Shown piece after piece: positions 24,884-33,432 of a stretch of 64,000 bases of DNA. Origin of the DNA: Methanosarcina barkeri str. Wiesmoor (GTDB lineage Archaea > Halobacteriota > Methanosarcinia > Methanosarcinales > Methanosarcinaceae); contig NZ_CP009526.1 of NCBI RefSeq assembly GCF_000969985.1, positions 1,240,001-1,304,000 on the forward strand, written 5' to 3'. Position numbers and translations under genes: made by a program. The first letter of the stretch is position 1; each line of letters opens with the position of its first letter. The notes below the pieces were generated by a model. That model was not told the DNA's origin, made no database searches, and worked only from the letters and a program-made list of their open reading frames with translations.

Positions 24884-26872
24884 ATGCTCATGCAAAAAAG
24901 GATTATCTATGGAATTGATATTGCCCGGGGCTCTCCCAGGGCAAGAGAACTTCCCAGGTATGCACTTGCTATCCTTAAGGATGGGGAAGTTTTCCATCAC
25001 AGTATGCTCCGTCGCCAGAAAATCTTTAATATGATCCAGAGGGAAAAGCCGGAGATAATAGCTGTTGACAATATTTTCGAGCTTGCAGCCGACCGACGCG
25101 AGCTTCTTTCTCTTATGGAAAAGCTGCCTGAGGGCGTTAAACTTGTTCAGGTTACAGGTGGGCTGCATCCTGAACCACTTGTAAGGCTTGCACGGAAACA
25201 CGGTTTCTCTTTTGATCCCGAAAACCCGAATGATGAAGCCGAAGCATGTGCCCGCCTTGCAGATATGGGAGTTGGGCATGAGGTTTCCCTTTTTGAAGAT
25301 ATTACTAAAATTAAAGTCAGTAGAGCCCGTTCCCTGGGGAGGGGAGGCTGGAGTCAGAACCGGTACCGCAGGAAGGTACATGGAGCTGTGTTGCAAAGGA
25401 GCAGGGAGATTGAGAATGTTCTGAAAGACCTTTCTCGGGAAAAAGGCATCAGGTTCGAAACCGTAAACGTAAAAGGTTTCGGAGGCTATGTCAGGTCTGA
25501 ATTCACCGTCTATGCAAAACGTGGAGAGATACCGATACATCCAATGGCAAGTAACGATGCTCAGGTAAGCGTAAGAAGTGTTGAGCGCGATAGAATCCGA
25601 TACGTCCCCCTCAAACCGAAGAACCAGAGACGTAAGTTTACAATTGTGGGAATCGATCCGGGAACAACCGTGGGAATAGCGATTCTCTCTCTTGACGGAG
25701 AGCTTCTTTACTTGAAAAGCTCCAGGGGAATAGCTCCTGATGAAGTTGTCAAACTTATTGCCGAATACGGAAAACCTGCGGTTGTTGCCAGCGATGTAAC
25801 TCCAATGCCGGGTTCAGTTGAGAAAATCCGAAGAAGTTTCAATGCTGTACCTGCAAGTCCTGGTATTGAGGTTTCTGCCGAGGAAAAAATAGCGCTTGGA
25901 AGGACTTTTGGCTACTCTAATGACCACGAAAGGGATGCACTGACTGCTGCTCTTCTCACCTACAGGAGTTATAAAAACATATTTTCCAGGATTGAAAAGA
26001 AAGCTCCTCAAAATGCAGATCTTGAGCTGATAAAGTTCTATGTTATCCGTGGAGCTTCGATAGAAGCAGCAATTGAGAAAGCTCGGGCATCAGGTGAGAC
26101 TGAAAAGCCAAAGCCAAGAGAACATGCCGAAAAGCCGGAGGACAGGGCAGTTGACGAATCTCTCCTGAAAATGAGGGAGACTGTCCAGCGGCAGAGCGAG
26201 CAGATTCAGAATCTTCAGGAATATCTTGAGGAATTAAAGAAAGAACTGATTGCAAAAGACCGAAAAATCTCAAAGCTTGAGTCAAGGTTAAACAGCTTCA
26301 AAAAGGAAGCTTACAGTGAAATTCGGAAATCAAAAGAAATCAAGATCAGGAACGAGACCATTGCAAACCTGAAAAAAGAGGTCAGTCATAAAAGCAAAAC
26401 TGTAAAGGAGCTTCGGCGCAGAAGCAACAAGCTGCGTAAAATCCAGAAGATGGAGGTCCGTGGCGAAGGTACGGCTGTCAAAGTTATTGCTGCCTTTACT
26501 AAGGAGTCCATTGCCGAAACAAAGGAAAAATACGGGCTTAAGACAGGTGATGTAGTTTTCCTTGAAAACCCAAGCGGAGGCGGAACTGCAACCGCTCAGA
26601 TCCTTGTAGAAGCCGGAATTCGTGCCGTACTCATCCCTGAGGATATTTCGCACGCAGCCGAGGAAACCTTCTTCAAAGGTGATGTGCCGGTCTTAAAGAA
26701 TATCCCGCTTGAAAGGGCTGAAGACTTTGCAATGGCCGAACCAGAAACCCTTAAAGCCGCAATTGCAGTCTGGGAAACTGAAGCCGATGCAAGACGCCAC
26801 AAAGCCAAACAGGACGAACTGCAGAGCCTTTTTGACGAATATAGGAGTGAAAGACGCAGGGGCCTGGTTTAA
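24884..26872 (+). CDS. DUF460 protein, RNase H/RuvC-like fold (COG2433)
   Basis: A 662-residue archaeal protein. Residues 1-230 form one RNase H-like domain starting GIDIARG. Residues about 245-370 form a second with GIDPGTTVGIAIL, a late NDHERDALTAAL and intervening acidic positions, as in RuvC-type resolvases. A long coiled coil follows (about 420-525), then an alpha/beta C-terminal domain. The family is conserved in archaea and has been proposed as a nuclease; its substrate is not established. There is no Shine-Dalgarno motif before ATG 24884, and the TATA spacing fits a leaderless mRNA. The next gene follows about 120 bases later. Confidence 0.85.
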   Translation: MLMQKRIIYGIDIARGSPRARELPRYALAILKDGEVFHHSMLRRQKIFNMIQREKPEIIAVDNIFELAADRRELLSLMEKLPEGVKLVQVTGGLHPEPLVRLARKHGFSFDPENPNDEAEACARLADMGVGHEVSLFEDITKIKVSRARSLGRGGWSQNRYRRKVHGAVLQRSREIENVLKDLSREKGIRFETVNVKGFGGYVRSEFTVYAKRGEIPIHPMASNDAQVSVRSVERDRIRYVPLKPKNQRRKFTIVGIDPGTTVGIAILSLDGELLYLKSSRGIAPDEVVKLIAEYGKPAVVASDVTPMPGSVEKIRRSFNAVPASPGIEVSAEEKIALGRTFGYSNDHERDALTAALLTYRSYKNIFSRIEKKAPQNADLELIKFYVIRGASIEAAIEKARASGETEKPKPREHAEKPEDRAVDESLLKMRETVQRQSEQIQNLQEYLEELKKELIAKDRKISKLESRLNSFKKEAYSEIRKSKEIKIRNETIANLKKEVSHKSKTVKELRRRSNKLRKIQKMEVRGEGTAVKVIAAFTKESIAETKEKYGLKTGDVVFLENPSGGGTATAQILVEAGIRAVLIPEDISHAAEETFFKGDVPVLKNIPLERAEDFAMAEPETLKAAIAVWETEADARRHKAKQDELQSLFDEYRSERRRGLV

Positions 26873-26992
26873 AAAGGTCCATTTTAATAATTTCGTGTCT
26901 GTCCCATATTTTTCTTGCATAAAACTTACCTCTCTCGAGATGGGATTTTGGAAGCACCTCTTTTTTAAGCAATAAATTCAATCTGAATCAAC

Positions 26993-27754
26993 ATGTCAGA
27001 TCCCATAAATGAACATGCTAATGAACCTGCCAGCTTTCCAATTAAAGAGCATTTCCAGCTTAAGGAAACCATAGTTACCATTGCAGCCGATAACCTGGCT
27101 CATATTGAAGCCGCAAAAGAAGCGATACGCATCCATAGGGCAGCCCTTGAGACTTACATTTTTTCCGATCCTTATTTTCAGCTCACTCTCGAACCTTACG
27201 AATGCCCGGAAAATGCCCCTGAGGTTGTAAGAAGGATGGTAAAAGCAGGAAACACTATGGGCATAGGGCCAATGAGTGCGGTTGCAGGCACAATTTCGGC
27301 TCTTGCAGTAGAATCAATGGTTAAAGCAGGAGCAAAGTATGCTATTGTTGATAACGGCGGGGATATTGCACTTATCAATGACAGACCTGTTGTAGTAGGG
27401 ATCTATGCAGGGCAGTCTACTATTAAAAACCTGGGGCTGGTGTTCGAACCCAGAGGCTCGATTACAGGCGTATGCACTTCAGCAGGGACAGTTGGCCCTT
27501 CAATTAGCTTTGGGATGGCAGATGCGGCTGCAGTATTCTCGGACGATGTTTCACTGGCGGATGCGGCTGCAACGGCTCTTGGAAATGAGGTAAATATAGG
27601 AAAGGAATCTGTGGAAGCTTCTTTCAAAGCCGTAAAGGGAATTCCAGAAATAAAAGGGGCACTTGTTATCCAGGGAGAATATATTGGCATGTGGGGACAG
27701 GTGCCAAGGGTTACAAGGGCAGATGTCAGGTATGAGTATATAACTAAAGCGTGA
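26993..27754 (+). CDS. UPF0280 family protein (ApbE-like)
   Basis: A 253-residue member of UPF0280 (COG2122), which resembles ApbE FMN transferases. Recognisable parts are the Gly/Ala-rich core [17 protein letters not shown], then [11 protein letters not shown], and near the C-terminus [13 protein letters not shown] and [10 protein letters not shown]. The DNGGD motif recalls the ApbE FAD/metal site. The role is not proven, though these genes are common in methanogens. ATG 26993 is taken although no strong ribosome site is visible. The stop codon lies in the first unit of a 24-bp tandem array. Confidence 0.88.
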   Translation: MSDPINEHANEPASFPIKEHFQLKETIVTIAADNLAHIEAAKEAIRIHRAALETYIFSDPYFQLTLEPYECPENAPEVVRRMVKAGNTMGIGPMSAVAGTISALAVESMVKAGAKYAIVDNGGDIALINDRPVVVGIYAGQSTIKNLGLVFEPRGSITGVCTSAGTVGPSISFGMADAAAVFSDDVSLADAAATALGNEVNIGKESVEASFKAVKGIPEIKGALVIQGEYIGMWGQVPRVTRADVRYEYITKA

Positions 27755-27846
27755 TTATCCGATGCTCACCTTATGTGATTATCTGGTACTCTCCTTACAT
27801 GATTATCTGGTGCTATCCTTACACGATTATCTGGTGCTATCCTAAT
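27751..27846. repeat. 24-bp tandem repeat, four units
   Basis: Four units close to gattatctggtgctatcc plus six bases start at 27751, 27775, 27799 and 27823. Divergence is greatest in the first unit, which includes the UPF0280 stop codon. A partial fifth unit follows. Confidence 0.95.
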
Positions 27847-28012
27847 AATTAGCTGGTTTTATGTTTAAGAATTATGTCTTTTTATGAAATTATGAAATAT
27901 TGATAGGCGTTGTCACAACTGCTTGAAATCTTTAGAAAAATTGGCAGCTCGGAAAAATTCTTAAAGTTATAAAATTAATAAGGTAACAATTTATCGTTAG
28001 TGTGTTTGTTTC

Positions 28013-28075
28013 GTAACATCGTTACTTGATATAAGTTACAGTTTAGATGAATGATGTTACAGCTACTTTTGTAAC
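28013..28075 (+). promoter_or_regulatory. cluster of gtaac/gttac half-sites before the DJ-1 gene
   Basis: The perfect palindrome gtaac-atc-gttac is at 28013-28025. Further gttac elements are at 28035-28039 and 28056-28060, and gtaac at 28071-28075. An additional gtaac is at 27983. The cluster lies 80-145 bases before the start of the DJ-1/PfpI gene. It has the form of a multi-site operator for an unknown regulator. Confidence 0.45.
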
Positions 28076-28156
28076 TCGATTTTGAACTAAGTCGGTTTAT
28101 CCTGAAAACACAAATTAGATGACTTGAAATTGCTAAAACCGCAGGGAGGTAAATAC

Positions 28157-28726
28157 ATGTCTAAGAAAATCCTGATCTTAACAGGTGATTGCGCCGAGGA
28201 CTATGAGGTGAAAGTACCCCAACAGTCACTCCAGATGCTGGGCTACCAGGTGGATATAGCGGCACCCAACAAAAAAACGGGGGATGTGCTGCAACTGGTC
28301 GTACACGACTTCACCACGCTCGACACCTATATTGAGCTTCCGGGGCATCGCATCCCGGTAGATGTTTCTGTGTCTGAAGTAAAAGCAGATGATTATGCAG
28401 GTCTGGTCGTTCCGGGAGGCAGAGCCCCTGAATACATTCGTATGTATGATGAGACCATTAAACTCGTACAGGATTTCTTTGCGGCTGGCAAGCCTGTAGC
28501 AGTCATTTGCCATGGACTGCAGCTTTTGGCAGCGGCTAAAGTCCTGGAAGGCTATAAGGTAACATCATATCCGGCATGTGCTCCGGAATGTCGGTTAGCC
28601 GGTGCTAATTGGCAGTCCGAATCGGTAATTATAGACAAAAACCTGGTAACAGCTCAAGCGTGGCCCGATCACCCAGCCTGGTTAAGAGCCTTTGTTGAAC
28701 TGCTCGGTGCAAGCATAAGCATCTAA
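28157..28726 (+). CDS. DJ-1/PfpI family protein
   Basis: A 189-residue protein of the DJ-1/PfpI (class I glutamine amidotransferase-like) superfamily. The nucleophile elbow VICHGLQLL places the reactive Cys at about residue 118. The preceding VVPGGRAPEYIR and the N-terminal ILILTGDCAEDYEV are characteristic. Members include proteases, chaperones, deglycases/glyoxalase III and hydratases, so the reaction cannot be named. ATG 28157 has an excellent GGGAGGT ribosome site, so the upstream in-frame extension is rejected. The gene is monocistronic with an inverted-repeat cluster in its promoter region and an aggatgg/ccatcct hairpin (28750-28776) after it. Confidence 0.9.
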   Translation: MSKKILILTGDCAEDYEVKVPQQSLQMLGYQVDIAAPNKKTGDVLQLVVHDFTTLDTYIELPGHRIPVDVSVSEVKADDYAGLVVPGGRAPEYIRMYDETIKLVQDFFAAGKPVAVICHGLQLLAAAKVLEGYKVTSYPACAPECRLAGANWQSESVIIDKNLVTAQAWPDHPAWLRAFVELLGASISI

Positions 28727-28837
28727 GTAAGGGTTAAATGATTTTTTGCAGGATGGATTTATCCAAAACCCATCCTCAAACTTACTTTGCTCTTTATCTT
28801 ATTTATGTTATAGAAGATGGAAGCATTGGAGTTTAAA

Positions 28838-28900
28838 GATATACTCTATTACACTCAAGATATACTCTATTACACTCAAGATATACTCTATTACACTCGA
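28838..28900. repeat. 21-bp tandem repeat, three units
   Basis: Three copies of gatatactctattacactc plus two bases start at 28838, 28859 and 28880, identical except at the end of the last. They lie in the long intergenic region before tRNA-Lys. Confidence 0.95.
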
Positions 28901-29256
28901 CTGCATTTTTTAAAAGTGTTTATTTTTATATTTCTAAATGTTTAACTTAATTTTCTTAATTTTAAATTTAGAAATTTGGATTTGACATTGATTATTTGAC
29001 TTATTTATCTTTATTTTGGAGAGGGTGACTATCGGGAAATCGAGACATTATTAAGAATCGGGGCAAAAGTCTCAAGTTACCCGGAAATAAAAGAAATAAA
29101 ATTGAATTTTTGGCCTTACTTTTAAAAAGTTGAGAATTCTCGTACATATATTTTTCCAGCAAAATTGGGAAAAATTTGGTTGAAATTCGTCACGAAAGAA
29201 ATAATTTTAGCTTAAATGTCTAGTAATTGTGAAAGAAAAAACCTCTTCACCATAAA
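28901..29256. other. gene-free AT-rich region before the core operon
   Basis: I see no supported ORF or remnant. There is a ribosome-site-like ggagaggg near 29018, but the following frame closes after nine codons. Confidence 0.5.
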
Positions 29257-29268
29257 CTATTTATAGAA
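29257..29268 (+). promoter_or_regulatory. TATA-like element upstream of tRNA-Lys
   Basis: actatttataga fits an archaeal TATA box. A start about 25 bases on would begin transcription near 29290, at the left edge of a strongly structured segment that precedes the tRNA. Confidence 0.45.
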
Positions 29269-29290
29269 TAGCTGGAATTAGAGGGTTGCA

Positions 29291-29347
29291 CTGGTGTGAG
29301 AGGTGCTCCCTGATGCAGCGGGGCAGCAGGGTAGCATGAAAAACCAG
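29291..29347 (+). ncRNA. structured leader or small RNA upstream of tRNA-Lys
   Basis: Outer arms ctggt (29291-29295) and accag (29343-29347) enclose a long hairpin, gct-ccctg / caggg-t-agc (29305-29335), with an inner tgc/gca pair. The 57-base unit is GC-rich in AT-rich surroundings and begins near the predicted start site. It could be a processed leader of the tRNA transcript or a separate small RNA. I know of no family match. Confidence 0.35.
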
Positions 29348-29381
29348 GTGTAAAAAGTAATATGAAAAAAGAAAAGCAACT

Positions 29382-29458
29382 GGGCCCGTAGCTCAGTCAG
29401 GCAGAGCGTCTGGCTTTTAACCAGACGGCCTAGGGTTCAAATCCCTACGGGCCCGCCA
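29382..29458 (+). tRNA. tRNA-Lys (anticodon TTT), CCA encoded
   Basis: The cloverleaf is complete: acceptor GGGCCCG/CGGGCCC, D arm GCTC/GAGC, anticodon stem TCTGG/CCAGA with loop CTTTTAA (anticodon TTT, reading Lys AAA/AAG), T arm TAGGG/CCCTA with loop TTCAAAT, discriminator G and genomic CCA (29456-29458). There is no intron. It lies 90 bases before rpoH and could share its transcript. Confidence 0.97.
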
Positions 29459-29547
29459 TATTCTTAATTATACCCGATGGAAAGGCCATCCACGGGGAAA
29501 ATCAATCTGACAAATTTTTTGAATACTTTATTTTTGGAGGAAAGGAT

Positions 29548-29784
29548 TTGACAAAATTCAGCCTGCTCGACCATGAGTCGGTCCCTAAACATGAAATCAT
29601 GCCTGAAGGCGAGTTGAAGTCTGTTTTAAGCAAGTATTCTATTGAAAAGGAGCAACTTCCGAAAATCAAAGTGCATGATCCTGTTTGCAAAGAAATTGGA
29701 GCTGTTGTCGGAGACGTGGTGAAAATCACAAGAATAAGTCAAACTGCAGGGGAGGCAGAATACTACAGACTTGTGATCGAATAA
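29548..29784 (+). CDS. rpoH: DNA-directed RNA polymerase subunit H (Rpb5-like)
   Basis: A 78-residue subunit equivalent to the C-terminal domain of eukaryotic Rpb5. It sits at the lower jaw of RNA polymerase. Conserved landmarks include HESVPKHEIM, then DPVCKEIGAVVGDVVKI and the YYRLVI end. The TTG start at 29548 has GGAGG seven bases upstream (29536-29540). It heads the polymerase operon, as in most archaea. A short hairpin (29783-29805) overlaps the stop. Confidence 0.97.
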   Translation: MTKFSLLDHESVPKHEIMPEGELKSVLSKYSIEKEQLPKIKVHDPVCKEIGAVVGDVVKITRISQTAGEAEYYRLVIE

Positions 29785-29805
29785 GCGGAGGGGAGTAAAC
29801 CGCTT
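29783..29805 (+). terminator. hairpin after rpoH, possible attenuator
   Basis: aagcgg (29783-29788) and ccgctt (29800-29805) form a six-base stem around an 11-base loop that contains a GGAGGGG sequence. With the operon continuing downstream, it is more likely an attenuator or processing site than a full terminator. Confidence 0.35.
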
Positions 29806-29941
29806 GTATGATCAAATTTTCTTTACGGAATACCTTTTTGAATTCCATGCACCATCGTATGGCAAAACTCAACAGTTACACACCGATCCAAGGATCAGAA
29901 TCTCTTGATTTTCATTTTAATAAAGCAAAGAGGGTGCTATC

Positions 29942-31591
29942 ATCGCGTTAGAAACAAGTATACTGTCGCAGGCTTATTTTACACGGGACAAGATAGTGCA
30001 GCACCATATAGACTCGTTTAACAAGTTTATAGACTACGGGCTGCAAAAAATCATAGATGAACAGAAAATAATAGAAACCGATATCGAGGATACCTACCTC
30101 AAACTTGGAAAAATTCGGGTAGAGCATCCTGTGGTAAAGGAAGCTGACGGGGCAATCGAAAAACTTTATCCCAACGAGGCAAGGCTCAGGAACCTCTCAT
30201 ACTCAGGCCCTCTCTACCTCGAAATGAGCGTGGTAAAAGAGGGAATTGAGTCCGAACCAATGGAAGCAAAAATAGGACAGCTCCCTATAATGGTCAAATC
30301 TAAGATCTGTAACCTTCCAGGACTTAGCGAAACCGAAAAAGTTCGCTATGGGGAAGATCCACTTGACCCTGGGGGATATTTCATTATCGGCGGCACCGAA
30401 AGGGTGGTTATGACCCTAGAAGATCTCGCTCCTAACAAAATTCTTGTAGAGTATGGGGAGAGGTACGGCGACACTATAGAAGTTGCAAAGGTTTTCTCAC
30501 AGAAACGCGGATACAGAGCTCTAGTAATCGTAGAAAGAGGAAGAAAGTCTCTGCTCGAGGTTTCTTTCCCGTCGATTTCAGGCCGAGTATTCTTCATTAC
30601 TCTTATGAGAGCTCTTGGGATTGTAACTGACGAAGATATTGTAAATGCAGTTTCAAGTGATCCCGAAATTATAAAGTTCATGCTGGAAAACCTTGAAGAA
30701 GCCGAAGTCGAAACCCAGGACGAAGCAATCGAGAAAATCGGGGCCCGGGTCGCTGCAGGCCAGGCTAAGGAATACCAGATAAAAAGAGCAAACTATGTTA
30801 TTGACAGGTACCTGTTTCCCCATCTTGGAAACGACATGAAAGACAGAATCTCCAAGGCTCACTTCCTGGCAAGAATGGCTGAGTCCTGTTTCGAGCTGGC
30901 CCTGGGCAAGCGTTCGGAAGATGATAAAGACCACTATGCAAACAAAAGACTGAAACTAGCTGGAGACCTGATGGAAGACCTCTTCAGGGTATCTTTCAAC
31001 AGGCTTGCAAGAGACATAAAATACCAGCTCGAACGCGCAAACATGAGAAACAGGGAGTTAAATGTCGCAACAATAGTCAGGGCCGATGTGTTAACTGACC
31101 GCCTGCAGCACCCACTGGCAACTGGAAACTGGGTTGGAGGAAGAACAGGTGTGTCCCAACTCCTTGACAGAAACGACTATATCTCCACGCTTTCTCATCT
31201 GCGCCGGGTAATTTCACCTCTTTCACGAGCTCAGCCTCACTTTGAGGCCCGAGACCTGCATGCAACCCAGTGGGGAAGGCTTTGCCCTTCGGAAACTCCT
31301 GAAGGTCCAAACTGTGGTCTGGTGAAAAACTTTGCCGAGATGGTTGAACTTTCAACAGGTATAGAAGATATCGATGGGATTAAGAAAATCCTCCATGACC
31401 TGAACGTCGAGCGCGTGGTTGTAAAGGTACCGGAACTCCCGTCCAAAATGAAAGAAACATTACTTGATGAGTTCGGAGAAGAGATTGTTGAAGAATACGA
31501 AGAGCCTTCGGAAAGCGAAAGCAAATTCAAAGATGATGAGTTTTACGATTACTCAGATATGGACGATTCCGGATCAATGTTCGGTGATTGA
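29942..31591 (+). CDS. rpoB2: RNA polymerase subunit B'' (N-terminal half of beta-like subunit)
   Basis: The B'' piece of the split archaeal beta-like subunit, with lobe and protrusion domains. Conserved stretches include [43 protein letters not shown] and the closing [20 protein letters not shown]. An acidic tail follows. The only standard start codon (GTG 29996) would remove about 18 family-like residues ([12 protein letters not shown] and following). The frame is open back to a TAA at 29921 without ATG, GTG or TTG. The ATC at 29942, five bases after GAGGGTG, is the best candidate start. With it the protein has 549 residues. The start is an inference. Confidence 0.93.
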   Translation: MALETSILSQAYFTRDKIVQHHIDSFNKFIDYGLQKIIDEQKIIETDIEDTYLKLGKIRVEHPVVKEADGAIEKLYPNEARLRNLSYSGPLYLEMSVVKEGIESEPMEAKIGQLPIMVKSKICNLPGLSETEKVRYGEDPLDPGGYFIIGGTERVVMTLEDLAPNKILVEYGERYGDTIEVAKVFSQKRGYRALVIVERGRKSLLEVSFPSISGRVFFITLMRALGIVTDEDIVNAVSSDPEIIKFMLENLEEAEVETQDEAIEKIGARVAAGQAKEYQIKRANYVIDRYLFPHLGNDMKDRISKAHFLARMAESCFELALGKRSEDDKDHYANKRLKLAGDLMEDLFRVSFNRLARDIKYQLERANMRNRELNVATIVRADVLTDRLQHPLATGNWVGGRTGVSQLLDRNDYISTLSHLRRVISPLSRAQPHFEARDLHATQWGRLCPSETPEGPNCGLVKNFAEMVELSTGIEDIDGIKKILHDLNVERVVVKVPELPSKMKETLLDEFGEEIVEEYEEPSESESKFKDDEFYDYSDMDDSGSMFGD

Positions 31592-31605
31592 GGGGGCGAT
31601 GTCAG

Positions 31606-33420
31606 ATGACTAAAGCAAAAGTATTCATAAACGGGGAGCTTGTCGGGACCCACGATAACCCTGCGGAGCTTGTAGACGAGCTCAGAAAGATGAGGCGGCA
31701 GGGTTTCATATCCAGACAGGTTAATGTCGCTCTTAATAGCAACACAAGAGAAGTAATTATAAACTCCGATATGGGCCGAGCAAGAAGGCCACTTATAGTT
31801 GTGGAGAACGGAGCTCCCAGGGTAACCGAAGAGCACGTAGAGAAAATTAAGAACAAGGAAATCACCTTTGATGACCTGGTAAAAGAAGGCTGTATAGAGT
31901 ATCTCGATGCCGAAGAAGAAGAAAACGCCTACATCGCACTCTATGAAGCTGACCTTAATTCAAAGCACACTCACATGGAGATTGATCCTGAACTTATTCT
32001 TGGGATCTCTACGGGAATGGTGCCTTATCCTGAACATAATGCATCTCCGCGTAACACCATGGGTGCAGCCATGATCAAACAGTGTATTGGGGTTGCAACC
32101 GCAAACCAGAAGCTCAGACCTGATACCCGGGCCCATGTCCTTCACTACCCTCAGAGGGCAATGACCAGAACCAGAACCTCGGAAGCAATAGGTTTTGACG
32201 ACAGACCTGCGGGACAGAACTTCGTGGTCGCGATTCTCTCTTATGAAGGGTATAATATTGAAGATGCCCTGATTTTCAATAAAGGCTCAATTGAAAGAGG
32301 CCTCGGGAGAAGTCACTTTCTCAGAACTTTCGAAGGGGAAGAACGAAGGTATCCGGGTGGACAGGAAGATAAGTTCGAGATTCCTGACTCCGAATACCGT
32401 GGAGCGCGTAGTGCAGAAGCCTATGCAAACCTGGATACAGACGGGCTTGTAAATCCCGAAACCCCGGTTGGCCCCAATGATGTACTTATCGGAAAAACCA
32501 GTCCACCAAGGTTCCTTGAAGAACCGTCAGACTTCGGGATTTCAGTCGAGCAGAGGAGAGAAAGCTCGATCACAATGCGGTCAAATGAAACCGGAATTGT
32601 TGACACTGTAATTCTGACCGAATCCATTAATGGAACCAGGCTTGCCAAAGTAAAGGTAAGAGATGAAAGGATTCCTGACATAGGGGACAAATTCGCTTCA
32701 AGGCATGGGCAAAAAGGAGTTATCGGCCTGAAAGTCCCGATTGCAGATATGCCGTTTACGGAATCCGGCCTGACTCCGGACCTGATGATCAACCCACATG
32801 CAATTCCTTCCCGTATGACTGTAGGTCACGTCCTGGAAATGATTGGCGGAAAGGTAGGTTCCATGGAAGGCAGACGAGTTAATGCAACAGCTTTCTCAGG
32901 AGAAAACGAAGAAGACCTCAGAGAAGCTCTGAAGAGGCATGGGTTTGCTCATACCGGAAAAGAGGTCTTCTACGACGGAGCTACCGGCAAGATGATCCCT
33001 GCAGATGTCTTTGTTGGGGTTATTCTCTACCAGAAACTGCACCACATGGTCACTTCGAAGATGCACGCACGGTCTCGTGGGCCTGTACAGGTACTTACCC
33101 GCCAGCCAACCGAAGGCCGAGCCAGAGAAGGTGGTCTCAGATTCGGAGAAATGGAGCGTGATGTGCTGGTAGGACACGGAGCTGCCATGTCGCTAAAAGA
33201 GAGGCTGCTCGACGAGTCAGATAAGGTTGTTGAACTTGTCTGTTCTCACTGTGGAATGATTGCAACGTATGACAAGCAGCGAAATGTCGCTTTCTGCTCA
33301 ACCTGCGGGGCTGACACGGATATATACCCAGTGGAGATGAGCTATGCATTCAAGCTGCTGCTGGACGAAATCAAATCCCTGGGAGTTGCGCCCAGGCTTA
33401 AACTTGAAGATGCGGTATGA
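31606..33420 (+). CDS. rpoB1: RNA polymerase subunit B' (C-terminal half of beta-like subunit)
   Basis: A 604-residue subunit carrying the hybrid-binding, wall and clamp parts of the beta-like subunit. Landmarks are [18 protein letters not shown], then [13 protein letters not shown] and [16 protein letters not shown]. Near the end, CSHCG and CSTCG form a zinc site. ATG 31606 follows GAGGGGG, and the upstream in-frame TTG at 31588 overlaps rpoB2 and is rejected. It completes the active centre together with rpoA1. Confidence 0.97.
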   Translation: MTKAKVFINGELVGTHDNPAELVDELRKMRRQGFISRQVNVALNSNTREVIINSDMGRARRPLIVVENGAPRVTEEHVEKIKNKEITFDDLVKEGCIEYLDAEEEENAYIALYEADLNSKHTHMEIDPELILGISTGMVPYPEHNASPRNTMGAAMIKQCIGVATANQKLRPDTRAHVLHYPQRAMTRTRTSEAIGFDDRPAGQNFVVAILSYEGYNIEDALIFNKGSIERGLGRSHFLRTFEGEERRYPGGQEDKFEIPDSEYRGARSAEAYANLDTDGLVNPETPVGPNDVLIGKTSPPRFLEEPSDFGISVEQRRESSITMRSNETGIVDTVILTESINGTRLAKVKVRDERIPDIGDKFASRHGQKGVIGLKVPIADMPFTESGLTPDLMINPHAIPSRMTVGHVLEMIGGKVGSMEGRRVNATAFSGENEEDLREALKRHGFAHTGKEVFYDGATGKMIPADVFVGVILYQKLHHMVTSKMHARSRGPVQVLTRQPTEGRAREGGLRFGEMERDVLVGHGAAMSLKERLLDESDKVVELVCSHCGMIATYDKQRNVAFCSTCGADTDIYPVEMSYAFKLLLDEIKSLGVAPRLKLEDAV

Positions 33421-33432
33421 GGTGAGACAGAT

